From Desulfobacterales bacterium (GTDB lineage Bacteria; Desulfobacterota; Desulfobacteria; Desulfobacterales; 4be13), in the NCBI GenBank assembly GCA_029940115.1, contig JAOZRQ010000098.1:6225-16219 (forward strand): a DNA stretch of 9,995 nucleotides, given 5' to 3'. The notes under the pieces were generated by a model, which saw only the letters and a program-made list of their open reading frames with translations, was not told the origin of the DNA and made no database searches. Made by a program: the position numbers and the translations under genes. This document shows, one piece after another, positions 1-7,000 of the stretch (within the stretch, counting starts at the first letter, position 1; every line of letters starts with the position of its first letter).

Positions 1-416
1 AGGTGTGGATTCCGGGTCACGAGACGGGAACCTCCTCTTGAGGCCGGCAATGCCGGTTCCCGTCTCATGCCCGGAATGGCAGGTGTGGATTCCGGGTCAC
101 GAGACGGGAACCTCCTCTTGAGGCCGGCAATGCCGATTCCCGGAATGACAGGTGTGGATTCCGGGTCACGAGACGGGAACCTCCTCTTGAGCCGGCAATG
201 CCCAATGCCGGTTCCCATCTCATGCCCGGAATGACAGGTGGATTCCGGATCACGAGACGGGAACCTCCTCTTGAGCCGGCAATGCCCAATGCCGGTTCCC
301 ATCTCATGCCCGGAATGACAGGTGGATTCCGGATCACGAGACGGGAACCTCCTCTCACTCAAGGTCAACAACGCCCAAGAAGGCAATGCCGGTTTCCGTC
401 TCATGTCCGGAATGAC
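1..416. repeat. Tandem array of palindromic repeat units (five copies)
   Basis: Five head-to-tail units begin at 1, 81, 150, 236 and 320, with lengths 80, 69, 86, 84 and 97. Each starts with AGGTG(TG)GATTCCGG and ends with GGAATGAC or GGAATGGC. Inside unit 1, GAGACGGGAACC (21-32) pairs perfectly with GGTTCCCGTCTC (55-66), and ATTCCGGG (9-16) pairs with CCCGGAAT (70-77), so the unit can fold into one long interrupted hairpin. Unit 2 has lost most of the right arm. Units 3 and 4 share a duplicated AATGCCC/AATGCC spacer and one arm change (CCCATCTC). Unit 5 has a different spacer. The array is cut by the left window edge. It resembles the REP-like intergenic repeats ending in GGAATGACAGG that are common in proteobacteria. 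Short reading frames across it are by-products of the repeat. Confidence 0.93.
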
Positions 417-483
417 AGGTCTTGGTTTTGGGTGAACGTGAACTTGAATCTGGCAGTGGATTGACAGGTCTTGGTTTTGGGAA
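413..483. repeat. Short direct repeat pair bordering the array
   Basis: TGACAGGTCTTGGTTTTGGG occurs at 413-432 and again at 462-481, 49 bp apart, each followed closely by GAAC. The first copy starts in the GAATGACAGG end of the last array unit, so this looks like a further, more decayed duplication of the array edge. The remaining stretch up to 520 is the leader of the HEAT-repeat gene; no convincing promoter was found in it. Confidence 0.75.
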
Positions 484-520
484 CACCCTTTTCACTCAAA
501 CGGCACAAGCTTCTTAAGTC

Positions 521-3448
521 TTGGTGGATAAATTGATAAAGGCGGCCATACCATTCTCCGTGGCATATATTGCCGCGACCTTTCTTTTGGAAGATCAGAT
601 CGCGGCGTTGCTGAAAGACCGGGCACCACTGCTGTGGGTGACAGCGGCATTGGCTGTCTTTAATATGGCGGTGCTTCTGACCTCTCTGCTCAGAAGAATC
701 ACCGTCAGTGTGATTCTGCTCAATCTGGTCCAGATCGCCCTTTTTCTCCGGTTACATATTTATATCCATGAGATACTGGGCCCTAGTCACTATTCCTCCC
801 CTTCCCCCGCTCTCCCCGATTGGCTGACATATGTCGGCTTGCATCTCCTGAATGCTGTGGACCTTCCAGACATAATGGACGCATATGCCGTGGAAGCCCT
901 TTTTTTTGAAAAAGCCGACCTTCTTTCCCATCAGGGCGATCTGGCGGGGATCGCGCTCTTCTGTATGCAGCTCACCATCGCGCTTTTTGTCGGGACGGCC
1001 ATCTTCAAAAAAATGTTCGCCCGGGACCCATCGGATAAGACCGAACCGGAGGGAAAGGGGAGATGGATTTGGATGGGGGGACTCTTGGCTGCCCTCGCGG
1101 GGATGAACTTCCTCGGATGGCAGAACGGATGGGAACCCACCTATTATCTGTCATTCCCTGCAGAGAATCTCCTCCTCGCACTCGACATCGGGGACGGCCT
1201 TCAGATATTTGACTGGCGACTTCTCCCGCCACATATGGACATGGCCCTCGCCGCTGTGGCGGTCATTTTCCGGTTGATCATCATATGGTATGCGCTTCTC
1301 CTGCTCCATCAGCTCCATCTGCGGATTTCATCGACGCTTCAGTCAGTGGATGAACTCGCGAGGATATGCCTCTCCCCCGAACACGCCTTGGAAGATCGAC
1401 TGGTTGCCATCAAAAAACTGGAAGAACTTGGCACATTTGCGGATTCGGCAGTCCCCCATCTCGTGAATGCCCTAGCGGACAGCAATGAGGAGATTCGCCG
1501 GGCCGCATCCGGCGCGCTGGAGGAGATTGATGCCGAGTGGACCCAAAGCGACAAGGCCCGAAACACCCTTCCGGACCTTATCAAACATCTGCTGAACAAA
1601 GATGGGCATATCCGCATCGCGGCGGCAGATGCCTTGGAGAGACTTGATCCCCAATGGCCTGAGGCAGAAGCGGCTCACAGCGTGATTCCCAACTTGGTCA
1701 ACGCGCTGTTTGAGAAGGAGAACGGCGTCCGGATCGCGGGCGCGGACGTGCTTGGGGCAATCGGTCCGTCAGCGGCAAAAGCCGTGCCCCATCTGGCCAA
1801 AGCACTCTCCACGCCGGATAAGGTGTTCCGCGTTTCAGTGGCCGAGGCATTGGGAAGAATGGGGCCTGTGGCAGAGGAATCTGCCCCGTCTCTCATAAAA
1901 ATCTTGGCTGACGGGGAGGAAGTTGCTGATGCAGCGGCCGAATCCTTGGGGAAAATGGGGCCAGGGGCCATTTTGAATCTTGTGGAAGCACTAAGGGAGA
2001 ACGACGGCAACATCCGCAATGGCGCGGCACTGGCTCTTGATACCATTGACCCGGAATGGCGGGAGAGCGACATCGCACGGGACGCGGTGGGACGTTTTGT
2101 GAACATCATGGGGGACAGTTTCAGTTCCAAGCGCGGGGGAGCGGCCGAGGCGCTCGGGATCATCGGCTCTGCCGAGGTGATCCCCCACCTGATCCATGTG
2201 CTGGCCGACGGAGAGGGGGATGTCCGGATCGCGGCAGTTCAGGCGTTGGAGAGAATCGACACCGATTGGCAGCAGAGCGACACCGCCCGGCAGACCATCC
2301 CCCACCTGATAAAGTCCCTGATTGACAACGATCCGAATATCCGCACGGCAGCCACCGAAGCCTTGGGAAAAATCAATCCTGAGTGGCAACAGAGTGCCAT
2401 CGCGCGCAAGGCGATTCCCCAGTTTGCAAAAGCGCTGTCAAACACCCTGCCGACGGTCCGCAGCGCGGCAGCCGGCGCGCTGGGAGCCATCGGCCCTGCC
2501 GCGGCAAAGGCCCTTCCCCATCTGCTGAAAACTTTGGCGGACAAGGAGGGGGAGGTTCGCCAAGAGGTGGCAGACGCCTTGGAAAAAGTGGAACCGAAAT
2601 GGCGGCAGAGCAAAAGCGCGTCCCATATCGCCCCGCGTCTCATAAAATCCCTCGAAGATGTGGATTGGCAGGTCCGGAATGCGGTCGCGGACGCGTTGGG
2701 GGGGATGGGACCCGCATATGCGAAGATCATCCCGAATCTTGCAAAGCTGTTGATAGACAGCGACAAGAGAGTCCGAAACACAGCCATCGGCTCTTTGGAG
2801 AAGATTGATCCCAAATGGCGGGAAAGCGAACATCTGCACAAGGCCCTTCCTCATCTCCTGAAGGCCTTGGGGGACGGCAAATGGATTGTCCGGATGGCAG
2901 CGGTGGACGCGCTGACAGAGATCGGCCCTTCCCTTGGGAAAATCACCGCGCCCCATCTTGCAAAGGCCCTAAAGGATAGTGTCATTGATGTGCAACATGC
3001 GGCAAAGGAAGCCTTGGAAAAGATTGATCCCACCGGCAAGTTGCGGGAGCAGGAGGCAGAGGAGGGCAGGTATGTCCTGAGCGCGACAGAAAAGGCCTTG
3101 GGGGAAATCAATCCCGCGTCTGCCGAGGCGATCCCCCATCTCGTGAAAAAGCTGATTGACAGCGACCGGTCTGTCCGAAAAGCAGCGAGAGAGGAGCTTG
3201 GAAAAATCAGTCCCAAATGGCCCCAGAGCAAAGTGGCTCGAAGCGTCATCCCTTATATGTTGAAGGAAGGACTTGCAGACAGCAGGTGGGCGGTCCGCAG
3301 TGCGTCTGCCAAAGCCTTGGGGGAATTCGGGCCGGCCGTGGCAAAAGTCGCCGGCCCCCGTCTCAAAAAAGCCATGCTGATGGACAGTAGCGTGGATGTC
3401 CAGAGCGCGGCCAGAAAAGCCCTGAAAAGATTGAAGTTGGAAACTTGA
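521..3448 (+). CDS. Membrane-anchored HEAT-repeat protein
   Basis: The 975-residue product has two parts. Residues 1-270 carry six hydrophobic segments (about 7-24, 36-58, 60-82, 141-163, 183-200 and 239-263). Short loops rich in Arg/Lys (RR at 58-59; KK and further basic residues at 163-181) fit a topology with both ends in the cytoplasm. Residues about 280-975 form a run of roughly nineteen HEAT-type helical repeats, an alpha-solenoid used for protein-protein binding. Two linker types occur: a long one, (I/L)DPxWxxSxxAR followed by IPxLIKxL (about eight copies), and a shorter one, IGPxAAKAxPHLxKxL (about nine copies). Helices carry the RxAAAxALG pattern. One unit near residues 835-860 is degenerate. 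TAA at 515-517 closes the frame upstream, so the start is TTG 521 or GTG 524; neither has a clear Shine-Dalgarno sequence and no ATG lies near. A cytoplasmic scaffold tethered to the inner membrane is the likely role; partner and pathway are unknown, and no catalytic motif is visible. The neighbour across the gap is convergent. Confidence 0.93.
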   Translation: MVDKLIKAAIPFSVAYIAATFLLEDQIAALLKDRAPLLWVTAALAVFNMAVLLTSLLRRITVSVILLNLVQIALFLRLHIYIHEILGPSHYSSPSPALPDWLTYVGLHLLNAVDLPDIMDAYAVEALFFEKADLLSHQGDLAGIALFCMQLTIALFVGTAIFKKMFARDPSDKTEPEGKGRWIWMGGLLAALAGMNFLGWQNGWEPTYYLSFPAENLLLALDIGDGLQIFDWRLLPPHMDMALAAVAVIFRLIIIWYALLLLHQLHLRISSTLQSVDELARICLSPEHALEDRLVAIKKLEELGTFADSAVPHLVNALADSNEEIRRAASGALEEIDAEWTQSDKARNTLPDLIKHLLNKDGHIRIAAADALERLDPQWPEAEAAHSVIPNLVNALFEKENGVRIAGADVLGAIGPSAAKAVPHLAKALSTPDKVFRVSVAEALGRMGPVAEESAPSLIKILADGEEVADAAAESLGKMGPGAILNLVEALRENDGNIRNGAALALDTIDPEWRESDIARDAVGRFVNIMGDSFSSKRGGAAEALGIIGSAEVIPHLIHVLADGEGDVRIAAVQALERIDTDWQQSDTARQTIPHLIKSLIDNDPNIRTAATEALGKINPEWQQSAIARKAIPQFAKALSNTLPTVRSAAAGALGAIGPAAAKALPHLLKTLADKEGEVRQEVADALEKVEPKWRQSKSASHIAPRLIKSLEDVDWQVRNAVADALGGMGPAYAKIIPNLAKLLIDSDKRVRNTAIGSLEKIDPKWRESEHLHKALPHLLKALGDGKWIVRMAAVDALTEIGPSLGKITAPHLAKALKDSVIDVQHAAKEALEKIDPTGKLREQEAEEGRYVLSATEKALGEINPASAEAIPHLVKKLIDSDRSVRKAAREELGKISPKWPQSKVARSVIPYMLKEGLADSRWAVRSASAKALGEFGPAVAKVAGPRLKKAMLMDSSVDVQSAARKALKRLKLET

Positions 3449-3460
3449 AGCGGGAAACTT

Positions 3461-3533
3461 GCAAATTCGTTCCGTATCGTCCAAAGTCGCACGATTTTTC
3501 AAATCGTGTCGGAACGAATTGCAAATTCGTTCC
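3461..3533. repeat. Nested inverted repeat downstream of the HEAT gene
   Basis: An outer arm GCAAATTCGTTCCG (3461-3474) pairs with CGGAACGAATTGC (3510-3522), with one base missing. Inside sits a perfect 8-bp hairpin, CACGATTT/AAATCGTG (3490-3508), with a 3-nt loop. GCAAATTCGTTCC recurs as a direct copy at 3521-3533. It begins 13 bp after the HEAT stop codon and could slow or stop transcription, but no T-run follows, so it is listed as a repeat, not a terminator. Confidence 0.75.
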
Positions 3534-3579
3534 ACTTTGGCATCGTGTCAAAAAGGAAATTGGACGTCAAGCAAAGTAG

Positions 3580-3600
3580 GAACGATTTTCTGAATCGTTC
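3580..3600. repeat. Hairpin GAACGATT/AATCGTTC
   Basis: Arms of 8 bp, GAACGATT (3580-3587) and AATCGTTC (3593-3600), enclose a 5-nt loop. The sequence is related to the GAACGAATT/CGATTT motifs of the nested repeat about 60 bp earlier, so both probably belong to one dispersed family. A 12-bp perfect palindrome, GGTTGATCAACC, lies shortly after at 3631-3642. No gene is seen in 3449-4017. Confidence 0.65.
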
Positions 3601-3668
3601 AAAGCATAAGCGATTTCCAGACAAGGCAGGGGTTGATCAACCTGTGCGCCCTTTCATCTCAAACGACG

Positions 3669-3772
3669 GACGAAAGTTTCTCCCCCAAAAAAACCCGGCT
3701 TCGCGTCAAGGGTCATAAGCGATCAGGTCACAACAAACCTGAGCCGCCAGAAGCCGGGTTTGTTTTGCCCGC
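3669..3772. repeat. Hairpin element, copy A
   Basis: First of two related elements. It opens with GACGAAAGTTTCTCCCC, then an A-run, then the left arm AAACCCGGCTTC (3691-3702). The right arm GAAGCCGGGTTT (3750-3761) follows after 47 nt and is trailed by GTTTTGCCCG. The enclosed segment contains AGCGATCAGGTCACAACAA and a smaller stem, TCAGGT (3723-3728) with ACCTGA (3737-3742). Homology with copy B probably extends left to a shared CTTTCAT (3651 here, 3774 in copy B), suggesting a duplicated unit of about 123-133 bp. Confidence 0.85.
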
Positions 3773-3896
3773 ACTTTCATGTCTTCCCATGGCTCAGACG
3801 ATAGACAAAAGTTTCTCCCCAAAAAACCCGGCTTCGCGTTAAAGGCAACTAGCGATCAAATCACAACAAGCTAGAGCTGTCAGAGAAGCCGGGTTT
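3691..3896. terminator. Possible bidirectional terminator region between convergent genes
   Basis: The two 12-bp GC-rich stems (3691-3761 and 3824-3896) sit between the stop codons of two convergent genes. Read on the minus strand each right arm is followed by a T-run (six or seven T), as expected for terminating the GlmS-like gene at 4018. On the plus strand the arm is followed by the weaker TTTGTT. The 47-49 nt between the arms is long for an intrinsic terminator, so the elements could instead be mobile hairpin repeats that happen to act as terminators. Confidence 0.4.
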
Positions 3897-3905
3897 GTTC
3901 CGCCC
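3804..3905. repeat. Hairpin element, copy B
   Basis: Second copy of the element. It opens with GACAAAAGTTTCTCCCC. The arms AAACCCGGCTTC (3824-3835) and GAAGCCGGGTTT (3885-3896) are identical to copy A and lie 49 nt apart. The enclosed segment keeps AGCGATCAAATCACAACAA, but its inner stem differs: CTAGC (3849-3853) with GCTAG (3870-3874). Arms and the AGCGATCA..TCACAACAA block are conserved while the rest has drifted. Confidence 0.85.
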
Positions 3906-3928
3906 GGAACCCGAGGCGAAAACCCAGA

Positions 3929-3970
3929 AAAAATCGGCGAAATCCGAGTAATCAGCGGCAATCCGCGGTT
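3929..3970. repeat. Remnant of a dispersed AATCCGCG-type intergenic repeat
   Basis: The run with AAATCGGCGAAATCCGAG, AATCAGCGG and CAATCCGCGG matches the style of a widespread bacterial intergenic repeat made of near-identical AATCCGCG steps. This is pattern recognition from memory and only one copy is in the window. The remainder up to 4017 shows no gene or clear site. Confidence 0.35.
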
Positions 3971-4017
3971 CGAGCTGGCACCGAGGGACGCAAGTAAGCT
4001 TCGCGTGTTCTAGGGCG

Positions 4018-7000
4018 TCATTCTCTTTCAGACATTGACCCACACAGACCCTCCCACCGCTCCTCATCGCTCTGCGCCTCACGTTCCTGAAAAGTTTCCC
4101 ATATCCTCTCCAGCTTCCCCAGAACCCTCTCCATCGGTTCATCCGCCGAAGCCGACAGGGAAAGAAACCGCTGGGCCAGCAATGCGGCGAGGTCCCTGCT
4201 CGGCTTGTAAAACAGCAGCGGACGTTTCACCAGCCCGACCAGGCGATCATCCCAAGTGTGGGGCCGGGAGATCATTTCATCATTGAATCGGCTGACAAGT
4301 TTCAGGTATCTTGGACGGATATATTCATGGGAAGAAGACATGTCCCTGCCGAGCGCCTTTATCGTCATCTCTCGATCCACTTCAAAGGGAACCGCATGAT
4401 TCCATTCCGGAAAAGAGACATGGAAGCAGCAGAGCCATCCCTTTTTCCGGTCAATGAGGGGGAGCAGCAGCAACGGATCGCCTTCTGGCGTCTCCTGAAC
4501 CCCAAGCACCCGATGGATCAGGGTCTTCCACACGTTGCCGTAAGGTTCGCTCCAGGATGCCTCCTCGTCCTCCCGGACCTGATGATCCGCAAGCCCCTTG
4601 GCCGTTCCCTCAGCCATCTCCCATTCAGGCCGAAGCAGGTAGAATGCGGCCTGTGACGGCGCATGAATCCTGAAATTCTCCAAGATTTCCTCAAGAGCGG
4701 TGCTCATCAGATGCCGATTGGCCATCCGACGGAGTTCCGCCTCTTTTTCGATCACCCGGACAGCATACCGGGCCGAGCCCTGAACAGCGGTGATCATGGG
4801 CGACAACTCCCTCAGGGCCTCAATGAGATGATGACTCATATACTGAATGTCCATCCGTTGGCGTATCATGACCGGGGCCATATGTCCGAAGGCCCGCTCA
4901 AACGCGGATGCCTCGGCGGCCAAGCCCGAGTCGCTTCCCCGCACCTGGGCCGCGGCCGCGGCCATCCCCGCACCGAGAAGGTTCATGGCAAACGGGAGAA
5001 GAAATTCCGGGAGGGGAAGGCCGTTCGGAAGTGAAGGCAGGCGGAGGAGATGACTGATCGGATAATGGTGGATGGCCTTGGCGTGTTCAAAGGCATCTTG
5101 GGAAATGACGATGCTCCTCGCATATCGGCATCCATACGCGGACAACTCATCAAGAATGTGCGCGGAATAGCGGCGTTGGGTGGCATCCATGAAGATCAGA
5201 TTATCCTGTGTTGCGTCGTAGCCAGCTTGCAATGCCGGAAGATACCAGCTCCCCTCCGCGAAAAAGGGACCCGGGACTTGGGAATGCGATTCATGGGAAC
5301 GTGACAGGAGATCGTTCACCGATTCCCCCTTCATGTACCGTTCCTCCCACGCGGTCACCTGAACATCGCCGTATTCCGAAACCATGCTTGCCCTCTCTTT
5401 GATAGGGACGAACTTGGTCTCCACGCGGCCATCCACCGTCACCAAAGGGCCGTGCGGGCTTTCGCCAAAAGGATGCCATTGAACCGCCATGGCTCCGGTC
5501 CGATCGAATGTCTCTGTCCAAGAGAGACCGGTGCCCGCGGGGGGCCCCAGAAAGAACGCGGTGCAATACGCCCGGTTTTCTGCCATCACTTCCGAAACCC
5601 GGTCTCTCAGAGAGGCGTCTCCCAATATCGTCTCAACAACCGACTCGGTCAGCCTGAAATGATTCTCCAGGATATCCGCCTTCTCTCCGTTGTTCAATTT
5701 CCAGAGGCTGATGAAGAGGAAGGATATCGCGGCATATAAAAAGTCGCTCTCGATAAAGGCAAGCCCCTCCTTCAGCGCAAAATAGCCGAGGGATTCCTTG
5801 AAGATGGTCGCGAGATCGCTGGAGAGCGGGGGGCCCATCCAGAGGAGCGATCCCCGGACGTCTCTCAGCTGTGTCCCAAGAGTTTCAAGGTTGGGAATGC
5901 CGGAGGAGACCAGCATGAGAAGCGAATCCTCAGAAAAATGGGCAAGGGATTTCCCCACCGCCGCGACCCGTATGGAACATCCGAGAAACCGGGACCATTG
6001 ATGCGCCGCATCTCGAACCGCGGCATCGGAGGCCCGGTCAAATGGAAGGAAGATCATCTCCCCGTCCTCCGACAATTCCTCAAAAATCGCTTGGGCCAAT
6101 CGCTCCGGATGCTCAGGTGAGAATTTCAACAGCGGTTTCAGCGGGTTTTCCTCGCAGAGGGCCCCGGCCAGTCTTCGCATCCGCCGGTAATAATTCTTCT
6201 CCCACTCATAAACCGCCTGCCTCTCCCAAGCCGTCTCACCGTTCCCCCCGGTAAGCGGCTTCTCCTCCACATCTTTTCTCCCCCCTTTCGCAAAGGACCG
6301 GGGGGGATTTTGTGTCAGGGAGGAGGTTTCCTGTTTCAAACGCTCCCACGCGGTGGCCGGCGTTTCTCTCTTTTTGGGCCGGCTTCTGCTGACAGTCACC
6401 GATTTTGCCCGGTTTCTCGGGAAATCATCCGCGTTTCGGCCATGGGCCTTTGCGTATCGGAACGCGAAGATGTAATAGAAGATGAGATCAACAAAGGGCT
6501 GAATCGGGTCTTCGACTTTTGGCAGGAGAAGGGAACGATTTTGGCTGTAAAATGCCATCTCGGACTGTGCGGGGTTTTCATAGGTCACCACGGTGAACGG
6601 AATATCCGAAATATAAAGCTTCTTCATGAGGCTCAACGCCTCGTTCAGACGCGATTCGCAGGTCGCGTTCACGATCACCAGATTCTGATTCGGATCCCGG
6701 GCAATGTCATAATATGCGAAATCCCGATAGTCCATGGCCTTGCCGATGGCGGTCCAACTGTTCTCCTCAAGCTTGAACGCGGCCTCCCGGGCCGTTCCGA
6801 TGGAATGCAGCGCGCCGAAAATGATGCAGGCATGGCTCTGGGCACTCTCGGAAGCCAACTTGTCTGAAAACTCTTCCACAGCCTTCTCCTCAATGACTTG
6901 GGAGAGAAGCCCCGGCAGTTCCCGGAGGTTTTCCAGAAACCCGGTTTCGGCCTCAACATAAGGGGCATCAACAGAGAGACTGGGCGTATTCCCTCCGCCA

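Noticed and set aside
1..416. Possible CRISPR array
   Set aside because: Unit length varies (69-97 bp), the whole unit is repeated with no unique spacers, and no cas genes are present.
198..464. Short open frame across the tandem repeats
   Set aside because: Its protein is just the translated repeat unit (GMTGGFRITRREPPL repeated); there is no ribosome binding site, and frames exist on both strands of the repeat.
461..489. TTGACA as a -35 box for the HEAT gene
   Set aside because: It derives from the repeat's own ATTGACAGG/AATGACAGG end and no acceptable -10 hexamer lies 16-18 bp downstream.
1675..2841. Long antisense frames inside the HEAT gene (162 and 200 residues)
   Set aside because: They are serine/alanine/arginine-rich mirror images of the HEAT repeats, caused by its codon bias, with no start signals.
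3506..3842. Short plus-strand frames (70 and 69 residues) in the convergent gap
   Set aside because: They run through hairpin repeats, lack ribosome binding sites and resemble no protein.
6310..6867. Plus-strand frame of 185 residues opposite the GlmS-like gene
   Set aside because: It is antisense to the conserved SIS motifs of the giant gene, which explain the open frame.
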